Below are positions 24,579 through 34,419 of a stretch of DNA of 64,000 bases, one piece after another. This DNA comes from Pectobacterium aquaticum (lineage in GTDB: Bacteria > Pseudomonadota > Gammaproteobacteria > Enterobacterales > Enterobacteriaceae), in assembly GCF_003382565.3 (NCBI RefSeq), contig NZ_CP086253.1:2790001-2854000 (forward strand). The letters are read 5' to 3'. The position numbers were made by a program, and so were the translations under genes. Within the stretch, counting starts at the first letter, position 1. Each line of letters begins with the position of its first letter. The notes beneath the pieces are model-generated. The model searched no databases and was not told the DNA's origin. It saw nothing but the letters and a program-made list of their open reading frames with translations.

Positions 24579-24600
24579 GAAAAGCCCATAAGGGCTTTTC
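24579..24600. terminator. Bidirectional terminator between mesD and yaiL
   Basis: GAAAAGCCC (24579-24587) and GGGCTTTTC (24592-24600) form a 9-bp stem with loop ATAA. A/T tracts on both sides let it serve the converging genes. Confidence 0.8.
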
Positions 24601-24628
24601 ATCTATATACGCATCGGCAAAACGTTAA

Positions 24629-25168
24629 TTACCACATCAAATCATCAGGCACTTTAAAATCAGCATATGGATCGTCTTCATCCTGCTCTTCCTGACTCAG
24701 CGCACTATTTAATACAATACTGTTCGCATCTCGCTGCGCAATTTTATCGGCTACGCTTGCAGGGATAATAACGTATTGATTCTCAACGCTGCTATCAACC
24801 ACCAAACGAGCAATGGCGAGACGACCGCTAATCAGCTGAGCTTGAGTTAGCTTATCCACCGTTATTTTCTTAATTAAATTATTATCGGTGAAGTTAAAAT
24901 CAATGTCGCCTTTTGAAATAGTGATTCTATTCATTTCAATAAGTTGCTTCACCTGCGCTTTATACTCTTTAGATAAAGCCGCTTGTTTTTGTTGTTCACT
25001 TAGCTGTTTATCACGCTCAAGCTGCGCTTTTTTATTTTCTTCCACAGCTTCTCTTGCTTCACGAGCCTGAACGCGTGATTTCTTCGCCGTTCTTTGGACT
25101 TTGGCCATTTTTTTGCTGGTCACTAATCCCGCTTTTAGCATCTGCTCTTGTAAGGTGAGCTTTGTCAT
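24629..25168 (-). CDS. yaiL: DUF2058 nucleoid-associated-like protein, YaiL homologue
   Basis: 179 residues. MTKLTLQEQMLKAGLVTSKK is the family signature. A long charged coiled coil (about 25-75) follows, then the KGDIDFNFTDNNLIKKITV domain and an acidic end DDPYADFKVPDDLMW. Matches YaiL/DUF2058 over its full length. It is conserved in enterobacteria and reported to be ribosome- or nucleoid-associated; precise role unclear. Single gene, converging on mesD. Confidence 0.85.
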   Translation of the reverse strand: MTKLTLQEQMLKAGLVTSKKMAKVQRTAKKSRVQAREAREAVEENKKAQLERDKQLSEQQKQAALSKEYKAQVKQLIEMNRITISKGDIDFNFTDNNLIKKITVDKLTQAQLISGRLAIARLVVDSSVENQYVIIPASVADKIAQRDANSIVLNSALSQEEQDEDDPYADFKVPDDLMW

Positions 25169-25346
25169 CTTCGTTCCTAAACCCGTTGAATAATATGTGG
25201 GATTATACCTGTAATTTTTGAGGCTGCACCAGGTTGCAGGGGCCGATCGCGGTGTGGAGTGAGTTTGGAGGGGCTAGCAGAAACAATGCCGAAATTCTGC
25301 TAATGAGTAGCGCAGAGATTTCGGCACAGGATCAGTCCGAATGATG

Positions 25347-25829
25347 TCAGACCTTGAGCAGTTTCGCCGTGGCATCGATGTCTATCTCATCTTCCGAGAA
25401 GATTAACGTCGTTCCCTGGAAGGTGGTGATCGCCAGTTTTTTCAGCGAGCGCATTTCACCCGGCTTAGCGGTTGATTTCGGCCTGATGCTACCCATCAGT
25501 GCCCCCACAGACAGCACCGTATTTTCTTTATCAATGCGGATATCGACAGGCACTTCTTCACTGTAAACCAGATAAGATTTTATCGATGTGAGCTTAATGC
25601 GCTCACCTGCGATATAGATGTATTTGCTTTCTGGTAGGACTTTCACAGCATACGCTGACAGCCCCTTGTTATTCGTGGTGGGCTCGAAAGTGACCGCCGC
25701 ATCTTTCTTAATCAGATCGGGGTTGGCGACCTTAATCACATGAAAATAACGGTTCTCACCGTTTTCATCTTTGATAAATCCAAAGCCCTTATCTTTAAAC
25801 CAGGTTGTGATCGTTCCGTTCATCGCCAT
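25347..25829 (-). CDS. Cold-shock-domain protein with C-terminal extension
   Basis: 160 residues. Residues 4-65 are a cold-shock domain with both RNA-binding motifs in altered form: KGFGFI and NRYFHV (RNP2 usually VFVH). The C-terminal half (GERIKLTSIKSYLVYSEEV, LSVGALMGSIRPKS) is a conserved enterobacterial domain of unknown function. It probably binds single-stranded RNA or DNA. Single gene with the start at 25829 or two codons later; both begin with MxMNG. Confidence 0.75.
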   Translation of the reverse strand: MAMNGTITTWFKDKGFGFIKDENGENRYFHVIKVANPDLIKKDAAVTFEPTTNNKGLSAYAVKVLPESKYIYIAGERIKLTSIKSYLVYSEEVPVDIRIDKENTVLSVGALMGSIRPKSTAKPGEMRSLKKLAITTFQGTTLIFSEDEIDIDATAKLLKV

Positions 25830-25989
25830 TACCGCCTACTTAATCGTTTATCTACTCAGTTTTTGCAGCGCGCAGTGTAAAGCACAATGCCTGCGCAGAC
25901 TACGTCTTTGGGTTAAGTATTGATGATAAATTTCTGGTATGCGAAGGAACATTCCCGATGCCGATTCCCCAGCATCGGGAAAGATCCAT

Positions 25990-27426
25990 TTAGCTGATAT
26001 CACCACCGTTAGTAGCAATCACTTTCTGATACCAGTGGAACGATTTCTTCTTATAGCGATTTCCGCTGCCGGAGATCGTGTCATCCAGTTCGACGTAGAT
26101 GAAGCCGTAGCGTTTGCTCATCTCGCCGGTAGACATGCTGACCAGATCGATGCAACCCCACGGGGTATATCCCATCAGTTCGACGCCGTCGGCAATCGCG
26201 TCTGCCATTGCTTCGATGTGCTGACGCAGATAGTTGATGCGATAGTCATCGGCAATGTAATGATCTGCATCCGGCTTATCCACCGCACCCAGACCGTTTT
26301 CGACGATAAACAGCGGTTTTTCGTAGCGGTCATACAGTTGGTTGAGCGCAATTCGCAGCCCCACCGGATCGATTTCCCAGCCCCATTCGCTGGCTTCCAG
26401 GAACGGATTGCGCGCCCCGCCCAGCAGGTTACCGTGGGCCGCCGCCGCATCCGGGTCAGTTTTATAGGTGGTGGAAGACATGTAGTAGCTGAAGCCGATA
26501 TAGTCGACGGTGTGCTGTTTAATCAGCTCCAGATCCCCCGGCTGAATATCCAGTGTGACGCCCAGCGACTGCCACAGACTTTTCGCGTAGTAGGGATATT
26601 TCCCGCCCGCCTGCACGTCCGCGCAGTAAAAGTTAAATGACTGCGTCTCTTTCAGCGCCGCCAACTGATTGATGGGGTTGCAGTCATAGGCGTAGTTAGT
26701 GGCAAACAGAATCATGCAGCCAATCTGGATCTGCGGATGGGTCTCATGCGCAATTTTCACCGCCAGACTACTGGCGACAAACTGGTTATGCCACGCCTGG
26801 AACTTCGCCTGTGGCTCCAACGCGCCGGTTTGTACCGTCAGCCCCTGACTCATGATCGGGAAGTGGGCCGCGCTGTTGATCTCGTTAAAGGTCATCCAGT
26901 ACTTCACTTTGTGGCCGAAGCGCTCAAGCACCGTGCGGGCAAAACGCTCGAAGTGGCCGATTAACTCACGGTTTTTCCAGCCGTCAAAAACGGTGGCAAG
27001 GTGCAGCGGCATCTCATAGTGAGAGATCGTAATTACGGGCTCAATGCCGTGAGCGATGCAGGTATCAATCACCTGTTCGTAATGACTCAACCCCGCTTCG
27101 TTGGGCTGTTGCTCAACGCCGTTCGGGTAGATACGCGTCCAGGCAATGGAAAAGCGATAGCATTTGAAGCCCATCTCGGCAAACAGCGCAATATCTTCAC
27201 GGAAGCGATGGTAGTGATCGATGCCTTTATGGTTAGGATAGGTGTAACGCTGCTCATCCAGCGCGAAGTCAAACGCGTCGGAAGCCACGATGCTTAAACG
27301 CGCTTTACCGCCGGGAATGGCATCCACAATCGACAGCCCTTTGCCGTCGATATTGTAGGCCCCTTCGACCTGATTCGCTGCGGTTGCCCCGCCCCACATA
27401 AAGCCGTGCGGAAATTTTTCGCTCAT
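25990..27426 (-). CDS. 6-phospho-beta-glucosidase (GH1)
   Basis: 478 residues, a full GH1 barrel. FPHGFMWGGATAANQVEGAY is the N-terminal signature, TFNEINS holds the acid/base Glu (about 180) and FIVENGLGA the nucleophile (about 375). The C-terminal KKKSFHWYQKVI is typical of the phospho-glucoside subgroup (BglA/AscB/ChbF context). It hydrolyses phosphorylated beta-glucosides such as cellobiose-6-P or arbutin-6-P in the cytosol. No PTS permease or antiterminator adjoins it, so it depends on transporters elsewhere. Useful for plant-derived sugars. Confidence 0.9.
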   Translation of the reverse strand: MSEKFPHGFMWGGATAANQVEGAYNIDGKGLSIVDAIPGGKARLSIVASDAFDFALDEQRYTYPNHKGIDHYHRFREDIALFAEMGFKCYRFSIAWTRIYPNGVEQQPNEAGLSHYEQVIDTCIAHGIEPVITISHYEMPLHLATVFDGWKNRELIGHFERFARTVLERFGHKVKYWMTFNEINSAAHFPIMSQGLTVQTGALEPQAKFQAWHNQFVASSLAVKIAHETHPQIQIGCMILFATNYAYDCNPINQLAALKETQSFNFYCADVQAGGKYPYYAKSLWQSLGVTLDIQPGDLELIKQHTVDYIGFSYYMSSTTYKTDPDAAAAHGNLLGGARNPFLEASEWGWEIDPVGLRIALNQLYDRYEKPLFIVENGLGAVDKPDADHYIADDYRINYLRQHIEAMADAIADGVELMGYTPWGCIDLVSMSTGEMSKRYGFIYVELDDTISGSGNRYKKKSFHWYQKVIATNGGDIS

Positions 27427-27638
27427 GGCACTTATCCTTTATCAATGCTGATTATTTATCGATGATGATTCTTTAATGTCGTGGTTCTGCCTGACGTTGC
27501 TTTGATTCAGCACGACCCGAATGGCGGAAATTCTAGAGGAAAAAAGAGGGCATGAACAGAAATAAGAAACCGGTTGCATATCCGGTTTATGCGGTTCTGC
27601 CAGCCTAGAGACATTCGCCACGGATAGCGGATTACACG

Positions 27639-28094
27639 TTATTCTTTCGTCTTCTGAGGCACTTTTCGCGTGGCTGACTTGCTCGTTTGATTGCGCATCT
27701 GGCTCTTTCGATGCGTGGTCTCCACGAGTTTCCTGAACGTCGGACACGCCATATGCGATGGCGCAGAACAGTCGGCAACGTGCCGCAGCGTGTCACGCAA
27801 TACCTTCAACTCCTGAATTTGCCGATCGATGTCGTCGGCCTTCTGATGCAGCGCGGCGCGGGGCAAATCCGGCACCCCATCCTTGTTAAACATGCCGGCG
27901 ATTTCTTGTAGTGAAAATCCCGCCGATTTCCCCATCGTAATCAACCTGAGTTGCAGCAGCACGTCGGCAGGAAACTGCCGCCGAAGCCCATGGCGGGACA
28001 CCGAAGCAATTAGCCCAATCTCTTCGTAATAACGCAGCGCCGAAGGCTTGATTCCACTCTTCTGCGCGATTTCGCCTATATCCAGAAATTTCAT
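27639..28094 (-). CDS. MerR-family regulator
   Basis: 151 residues from ATG 28094, the codon that starts the winged helix at once (MKFLDIGEIAQKSGIKPSAL, RYYEEIGLIA, RRQF). A long dimerisation helix (KADDIDRQIQELKVLRDTL) and CSAPSHMAC with two cysteines follow, SoxR/MerR-like spacing that might sense redox or an electrophile. It is divergent from the MFS gene and surely controls it through the 19-bp-spacer promoter between them. The track upstream to 28193 would run across that promoter. Confidence 0.8.
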   Translation of the reverse strand: MKFLDIGEIAQKSGIKPSALRYYEEIGLIASVSRHGLRRQFPADVLLQLRLITMGKSAGFSLQEIAGMFNKDGVPDLPRAALHQKADDIDRQIQELKVLRDTLRHVADCSAPSHMACPTFRKLVETTHRKSQMRNQTSKSATRKVPQKTKE

Positions 28095-28096
28095 GC

Positions 28097-28127
28097 TTGA
28101 CCTCAAGTCGACTTTAATTCGTAGCAT
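28097..28127 (+). promoter_or_regulatory. MerR-type promoter/operator of the MFS gene
   Basis: TTGACC (28097-28102) and TAGCAT (28122-28127) are 19 bases apart, the long spacer characteristic of MerR/SoxR-activated promoters. CCTCAAGTCGACTT in the spacer holds a perfect AAGTCGACTT palindrome close to the SoxR box half (CCTCAAGT). Confidence 0.65.
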
Positions 28128-28160
28128 GCTCTGGAACCCACATTCTGACAAGGATAAAAA

Positions 28161-29420
28161 ATGACAATTAACCAACCGGGCGAACCAGAGCACGCCAAAT
28201 CGGGGGTCACCCTCACACTGGCACTCGCAATACTGTCGGCCTCGCTGGGAACAAGCATTGCCAATATTGCCCTTCCGACGCTGACAGCCGTATTTTCAGC
28301 GCCCTTCGCGCAGGTGCAGGCCGTTGTCATCGCCTATCTTGCGGCCATGGCGCTTTCGGTTGTGATCGCGGGTCGTGTTGGCGATCGCTATGGGCTGAAA
28401 CCCGTTTTTATTGCAGGTCTTGTACTCTTCGCCATCGCGTCGCTGCTGTGCGCCATTGCCCCCCAGCTGTGGTCGCTTATCGGGGCAAGAGCACTTCAGG
28501 GGATCGGTGCAGCCTTCCTGATGACGCTCGGTATGGCACTGCTGAGGCAAACAGCCGGTGAGAAGCATGTCGGGCGAGCAATGGGTATAGTGGGAACAGT
28601 ATCCGCACTCGGTACCGCGCTTGGCCCTTCTGTCGGAGGGTTCCTTCTTGCGATAGCGGGATGGCGTAGCCTGTTCTGGATACAGATCCCGCTAGTCACG
28701 ATCGTTCTGTTCATGGCCTTTGCTCTATTGCCAGCCACGCCAGTGAAGGAAAAAGCGTCGCCCTCAGGGGGATTGTCGTTGCGGAACACCACGCTGTTGT
28801 CGAATCTCACGATCAATGCGGCCGTCACCGCCGTTATTATGACGACGTTAATCGTCGGCCCCTATTATCTTGGCTTGGGTCTTGGACTGAAGGAAACGCT
28901 GGTGGGACTGGTGATGGCCATTGGCCCTGCCGTTGCGACCTTTAGCGGGATTCCATCAGGGCGATTGGTTGATACCTGGGGGTTTGGACAGGCACTCATC
29001 GTCGGACTCACCCTCGTGATTGCTGGCACCTTTATGCTGGCGATCCTGCCCAATCTGCTCGGCGTCACGGGATACATTCTTGCCATTATTGTCCTGACGC
29101 CGGGCTACCAACTCTTTCAGGCGGCCAACAACACCGCCACCCTTGCCGAGGTTCCCGGAAACCAGCGCGGTACCGTCTCTGGCCTGCTTAACCTGTCGCG
29201 CAATATTGGGTTGATTGTCGGTGCCTCGATCATGGGGCAGGTTTTCGCTTTGGGTGTCGGTACGGAAGATTTTGCCCATGCCGCCCCCACTTCCCTCGCA
29301 CATGGCATGCAGCTGACCTTCTTTCTGGCTGGCGGTATGGTGCTTGCCGCCCTTGTCTTCACCCGTCTGCCAAGCTGGGCTGCGCGGGCTCACTCAGCTA
29401 AGTCTCAGGGGAAGCGATGA
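28161..29420 (+). CDS. MFS drug-efflux-type transporter
   Basis: 419 residues with about 12 hydrophobic helices. MFS motif A is seen as AGRVGDRYGLKPVF near residue 70 and motif C as GIVGTVSALGTALGPSVGGFL near 135, which marks drug:H+ antiporters. ALQGIGAAFLMTLGMALLRQ lies between. It should export a toxic compound; the substrate is unknown. AAGGATAAAAA precedes the ATG. Paired with a divergent MerR regulator that would induce it. Confidence 0.8.
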   Translation: MTINQPGEPEHAKSGVTLTLALAILSASLGTSIANIALPTLTAVFSAPFAQVQAVVIAYLAAMALSVVIAGRVGDRYGLKPVFIAGLVLFAIASLLCAIAPQLWSLIGARALQGIGAAFLMTLGMALLRQTAGEKHVGRAMGIVGTVSALGTALGPSVGGFLLAIAGWRSLFWIQIPLVTIVLFMAFALLPATPVKEKASPSGGLSLRNTTLLSNLTINAAVTAVIMTTLIVGPYYLGLGLGLKETLVGLVMAIGPAVATFSGIPSGRLVDTWGFGQALIVGLTLVIAGTFMLAILPNLLGVTGYILAIIVLTPGYQLFQAANNTATLAEVPGNQRGTVSGLLNLSRNIGLIVGASIMGQVFALGVGTEDFAHAAPTSLAHGMQLTFFLAGGMVLAALVFTRLPSWAARAHSAKSQGKR

Positions 29421-29431
29421 CGGCTAACCGC

Positions 29432-29794
29432 CTATTCTGACGGTTTATGTTGACGCGAGGCAACCTTTGCAAGCTCAGACAATACCGAGGTTGCCTCGTC
29501 TAAGCGCTCAGGGACGAGCTTGTAGAACACCCAGTTTTTGATGCGTTTCGATGTGACAATCCCAGCTTTCGAAAGATATTGAAGATGGCCGGTGACGGTC
29601 GGCTGGCTCAGGCCGATCTTCTCGGTGATAAAACCGACACAGACCCCATCGTTAACCAGATCCCCGTCCTGCTGTTCCGGGAAGTGCGCGCGGGGATCGG
29701 CCAGCCATTCCAGAATGATGAGCCGTTGCTCATTGCCGAGCGCTCGCAGCACATCGGCAGTTGTCGTCACACGCTTGTTCATATAGCCAAACAC
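29432..29794 (-). CDS. ArsR-family winged-helix regulator
   Basis: 120 residues (or 116 from the Met four codons in). DVLRALGNEQRLIILEWLAD and KIGLSQPTVTGHLQYLSKAGIVTSKR are the ArsR HTH. There is no ELCVCDL metal motif; VNDGVCVGF has a single cysteine, so metal sensing is doubtful. Divergent from the dehydratase gene with a 40-base gap containing an AT-rich near-palindrome (CTATATAG...CATATA), a likely operator. Confidence 0.8.
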   Translation of the reverse strand: MFGYMNKRVTTTADVLRALGNEQRLIILEWLADPRAHFPEQQDGDLVNDGVCVGFITEKIGLSQPTVTGHLQYLSKAGIVTSKRIKNWVFYKLVPERLDEATSVLSELAKVASRQHKPSE

Positions 29795-29834
29795 CTATAT
29801 AGTTATTTCCATATACAGTTGATAGGAGAATACT

Positions 29835-30839
29835 ATGACAAGCAAACACCAAAGGGCAACCGACTCTGTAACGCTGAAGGACATTTACGCCGCGTCTCAG
29901 CAGATCAAAGCAACAATACGCAGAACACCGCTAGACCACTCGCAGGAATTATCCGCTCTTGTTGGTGCAGAAATTCGACTCAAAATGGAAAACCTTCAGC
30001 AGACCGGTAGCTTCAAACTACGGGGGGCAGCAAACGTTCTTGCCAACCTGGATGCAGAACAGCGACGCGTTGGCGTCATCGCCCCAACGGCAGGAAACCA
30101 CGGGTTAGGACTCGCCTATGCTGGGCAGGTCGCAGGCATCCCCGTAACCATCTTTTTGCCACGCGCGGCAGATCCCATGAAGGTCGCAGCCATGAAAGGC
30201 TGTGGCGCACGCATTACGTTCTTTGATGACATAGAAGAAGCGAGGCAAGCAGCTATCGCAGCGGCGCAGCAGTCAGGTGCTGCCTTCGTTTCTGCCTACG
30301 ACAACCCACATATGATTGCAGGCGGTGGCACTGTCGGTCTTGAAATCATGGAAGACTGGATGGATGCAGAGATCATCCTGGTGAACATCGGCGGTGGCGG
30401 GCTCATCTCAGGAATTGCGACAGCGGCCAAAGCAATCAATCCCGCGATCGAAGTATGGGGCATACAAAGTGAAGCGAGCCCAACGTTCACCCGCTGGAAA
30501 GAAGCGGGTGAAACGATTCCCGTCGATCTGGCCTCCTCCATCGCCGAGGGCTTGAGTGGCTATATAGAGCCCAGCGCGATGACCTGGCCGCTGGTTCGCG
30601 ATCGCGTCGATCGTGTGCTCACCGTCTCTGAAGACGAAATCAAAGCTGCGATGCTGTCAATGCTCGATCTGCATCGCCATGTCGTCGAGCCTTCAGGGGT
30701 GCCCGCTGTCGCGGGAGCCATTCGCTACGCGAAAGAAATTGGCGGAAGCAAAACCGTCTGCGTCATCACCGGCAGGAACATCTCAAGCCAACGCTATCTC
30801 ACGCTGCTTAATGAGGCGACAGCCGACGTAAACCGGTAG
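29835..30839 (+). CDS. Threonine/serine dehydratase-family PLP enzyme
   Basis: 334 residues. The PLP lysine is in LQQTGSFKLRGAANV (about 57), the phosphate-binding glycine loop is NIGGGGLISGIA (about 180) and the PLP-ring Ser/Thr region is CVITGRN near the end. It corresponds to catabolic threonine ammonia-lyases/serine racemase-like fold II enzymes without a regulatory ACT domain. Expected reaction: threonine or serine to 2-oxo acid plus ammonia; the exact substrate is uncertain (hydroxyaspartate or serine racemase are alternatives). ATAGGAG lies before the ATG. The divergent ArsR regulator probably controls it. Confidence 0.8.
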   Translation: MTSKHQRATDSVTLKDIYAASQQIKATIRRTPLDHSQELSALVGAEIRLKMENLQQTGSFKLRGAANVLANLDAEQRRVGVIAPTAGNHGLGLAYAGQVAGIPVTIFLPRAADPMKVAAMKGCGARITFFDDIEEARQAAIAAAQQSGAAFVSAYDNPHMIAGGGTVGLEIMEDWMDAEIILVNIGGGGLISGIATAAKAINPAIEVWGIQSEASPTFTRWKEAGETIPVDLASSIAEGLSGYIEPSAMTWPLVRDRVDRVLTVSEDEIKAAMLSMLDLHRHVVEPSGVPAVAGAIRYAKEIGGSKTVCVITGRNISSQRYLTLLNEATADVNR

Positions 30840-30974
30840 GACAAGCGCCTCTTTGCTGGGCAACCTGCGGGAGGTGCTATAGCATAAATTCGTAATGCGA
30901 GCCGTCCGGCAGTTCAACATCCCGGTTCTTGCATTAGATTGGAAAGAGCCATTGATTAAGCGTCAAATGGCCGT

Positions 30975-31394
30975 TCAAGCATTGTTTTGTCTGGCCTGAC
31001 GGCGAGAGCGGCAAATTTCGGCATGGTTCTTATCAGCCCACTGAATCAACAACTGCATGGGTTGCAAAAAGGAGTGCCCTAATGGTGTCAGCGTGTATTC
31101 CACGCGCGGGGGAACTTCCGCATAGATCGTCCGATGTATGAACCCATCAGCTTCGAGTCGTTTTAGCGTGCGTGACAGCATCTGACGCGAAATATCGTCG
31201 ATATGGCGATGTAATTCATTAAAACGCAGCGTCTGTTGCGCCAGCGCTTCTAGTATTAACAAACTCCACCGATCGCCGATGCGATCCAGCACATCACGGA
31301 TCGGGCAAGGATGATCAAACGCGGAATCGTTGGGGTTTTCCGCTGGCGATGTTTTTTGGCTAACCGCGTCATCGTTGAGGGTGTCATTAGTCAT
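30975..31394 (-). CDS. HxlR-family regulator
   Basis: 139 residues from ATG 31394 (an in-frame ATG at 31415 is also possible). CPIRDVLDRIGDRWSLLILEAL is the HxlR signature with a Cys near the N-terminal helix, followed by LRFNELHRHIDDISRQMLSRTLKRLEADGFI, the winged helix. Such proteins often sense quinones or aldehydes through that cysteine. Divergent from the NAD(P)-binding oxidoreductase, the common pairing, so it probably represses that gene. Confidence 0.8.
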   Translation of the reverse strand: MTNDTLNDDAVSQKTSPAENPNDSAFDHPCPIRDVLDRIGDRWSLLILEALAQQTLRFNELHRHIDDISRQMLSRTLKRLEADGFIHRTIYAEVPPRVEYTLTPLGHSFLQPMQLLIQWADKNHAEICRSRRQARQNNA

Positions 31395-31517
31395 TGTTAT
31401 GTGACCTGGTTGCATACCGGTGACTTCTTGTGGAGAGAAAGTCGGGAATGTACCATCCAGATTCTCTATAGTCTATTTTTGTTACTTAGTCCCAAAACAA
31501 GAGAATAAGGAGTCTAC

Positions 31518-32129
31518 ATGTCACATATCGCTCTCATTGGCGCCTCAGGCGATGCCGGTTCGCGCATTCTTAAAGAATTATCGGACCGTGGGCATACGGT
31601 GACCGCCATCGCACGCTCGCCAGAAAAAATTGCTTCACTGCCGAACGTTACCGCTAAGCAGGGTGACGCGCTGGACAAAGATGCGCTGGTCGCATTATTC
31701 AAAGGATATGACGTCGTGGTCAGCGCCGTTAAATTTGGTTCGTCCGATCCGGCTACCCTGATTGCAGCCGTTAAAGCCGCAGGCGTGAAACGCTATCTGG
31801 TCGTCGGCGGCGCGGGGAGCCTTGAAGTTGCACCCGGCCAGCGCCTGATCGATCAACCAAACTTCCCTGATGCTTATCGTCCTGAGGCCTCTCGCGGCGC
31901 AGCCTTTCTCGACTTGTTAAAACAGGAGAAAGATCTTGATTGGTCATTCCTCTCACCGTCCGCCGAATTTGTTCCGGGCCAACGCACAGGCACCTTCCGC
32001 CTCGGCAAAGACACGCTGCTGAGTAACGATAAAGGCAGTAGCATTTCCTTCGAAGACTATGCCATTGCGCTGGTTGATGAAATTGAAAATCCGGCACACT
32101 CTCGTCAGCGCTTTACCGTCGGCTATTAA
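31518..32129 (+). CDS. NAD(P)H-binding (atypical SDR) oxidoreductase
   Basis: 203 residues. HIALIGASGDAGSRILKEL is the NAD(P)-binding GxxGxxG, and KGYDVVVSAVKF, KRYLVVGGAGSLEV follow the YwnB/NmrA-like pattern. The typical Tyr-xxx-Lys is not evident, as usual for this atypical subgroup. It may reduce quinones or act as a redox sensor. AATAAGGAG precedes the ATG. The IS110 element lies directly downstream. Confidence 0.8.
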   Translation: MSHIALIGASGDAGSRILKELSDRGHTVTAIARSPEKIASLPNVTAKQGDALDKDALVALFKGYDVVVSAVKFGSSDPATLIAAVKAAGVKRYLVVGGAGSLEVAPGQRLIDQPNFPDAYRPEASRGAAFLDLLKQEKDLDWSFLSPSAEFVPGQRTGTFRLGKDTLLSNDKGSSISFEDYAIALVDEIENPAHSRQRFTVGY

Positions 32130-32189
32130 GCCTTGATGGCGATCCGTACATTGATTTCTTCCCTTAGCAATGTGCGGATCTCGCGTTAT

Positions 32190-33337
<1,148 letters not shown>

Positions 33338-33460
33338 AAAATAGTGTTCAAGACAGTTGCTAAATAAGTAGAGATAGCACAGAACGGTATCAGCGAGCTG
33401 CGTGAGTTTGTTATGGTATTGACTTAACTCGCTCTCTTTTCATGCATAAGGAGTTTTTGA

Positions 33461-34300
33461 ATGGCTACCTCCCCAACGTATGTGCCGCCAAAAGTCTGGC
33501 AGCCGGCCTCTTCCGGCGGTGCTTTTGCCAATATTAACCGTCCGATAGCTGGCCCAACGCACGAAAAAGCGCTGCCCGTTGGCAAACATCCGCTTCAGCT
33601 TTACTCGCTGGCAACGCCAAATGGCGTGAAAGTGACAATCATGCTGGAAGAGCTGCTGGCGCTGGGCCATTCAGGTGCCGAGTACGATGCCTGGCTGATT
33701 AAGATAGGCGATGGCGATCAGTTCTCCAGCGGGTTTGTCGATGTCAATCCGAACTCCAAAATCCCGGCGCTGCTTGACCAAAGCGGCGAAAAACCGATTC
33801 GCGTGTTTGAGTCCGGCTCCATTCTGGTGTACCTGGCAGAGAAATTTGGTGCGCTGCTGCCGAATGACCTCGCCACGCGCACCGAAACCCTGAACTGGCT
33901 CTTCTGGCAGATGGGTTCCGCCCCTTACGTTGGCGGTGGATTCGGCCATTTCTACGCCTACGCGCCGGAAAAATTTGAATACCCGATCAACCGTTTCACG
34001 ATGGAAACCAAGCGTCAGTTGGATGTGCTCAACCGTCAACTGGCGGAGAACCACTATCTGGCCGGCGACAACTATACGATTGCCGATATTGCAGTTTGGC
34101 CGTGGTACGGTGGGTTGGTACAAAACACACTTTATTCCGCCGGAGAGTTCCTGTCCGTACACGACTATACGCATGTAAAACGCTGGGCCGACGAGATTGC
34201 TGCCCGCCCGGCGGTAATCCGTGGTCGCAAGGTCAACCGTACCTGGGGCGAAGAATCTGAGCAGGTCGCCGAGCGCCATCAGGCAGCCGATCTGGATTAA
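33461..34300 (+). CDS. yghU: Glutathione-dependent disulfide-bond oxidoreductase YghU
   Basis: 279 residues, colinear with E. coli YghU: VWQPASSGGAFANINRPIAG, THEKALPVGKHPLQLYSLATP, DGDQFSSGFVDVNPNSKIPA, then FESGSILVYLAEKFGALLP. The glutathione S-transferase fold has the N-terminal thioredoxin-like domain and an all-helix C-terminal domain. YghU binds two glutathione molecules and reduces disulfides and some peroxides. CATAAGGAG precedes the ATG at 33461. The IS110 element ends about 60 bases upstream and may have replaced part of the native promoter. Confidence 0.9.
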   Translation: MATSPTYVPPKVWQPASSGGAFANINRPIAGPTHEKALPVGKHPLQLYSLATPNGVKVTIMLEELLALGHSGAEYDAWLIKIGDGDQFSSGFVDVNPNSKIPALLDQSGEKPIRVFESGSILVYLAEKFGALLPNDLATRTETLNWLFWQMGSAPYVGGGFGHFYAYAPEKFEYPINRFTMETKRQLDVLNRQLAENHYLAGDNYTIADIAVWPWYGGLVQNTLYSAGEFLSVHDYTHVKRWADEIAARPAVIRGRKVNRTWGEESEQVAERHQAADLD

Positions 34301-34342
34301 TCTTCTGCCGCCTGCCGAGCAATGCTGGCGGTATTCAACAAC

Positions 34343-34393
34343 TAAAAAAATCGGCCTTTGGCTTCTCCCGTTAAGGAGGAAGCAAAGGCCGAA
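34343..34393 (-). terminator. Strong terminator between yghU and cheV
   Basis: TCGGCCTTTGGCTTCTCC pairs with GGAGGAAGCAAAGGCCGA (34351-34392; one bulge). Seven A at 34344-34350 give the U-tract on the minus strand, so it chiefly ends cheV transcription and may also stop yghU. Confidence 0.75.
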
Positions 34394-34419
34394 TAGGGGT
34401 AATACGCGCGATTGACGAA

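Noticed and set aside
25939..26640. 233-aa plus-strand frame
   Set aside because: Antisense shadow of the GH1 6-phospho-beta-glucosidase.
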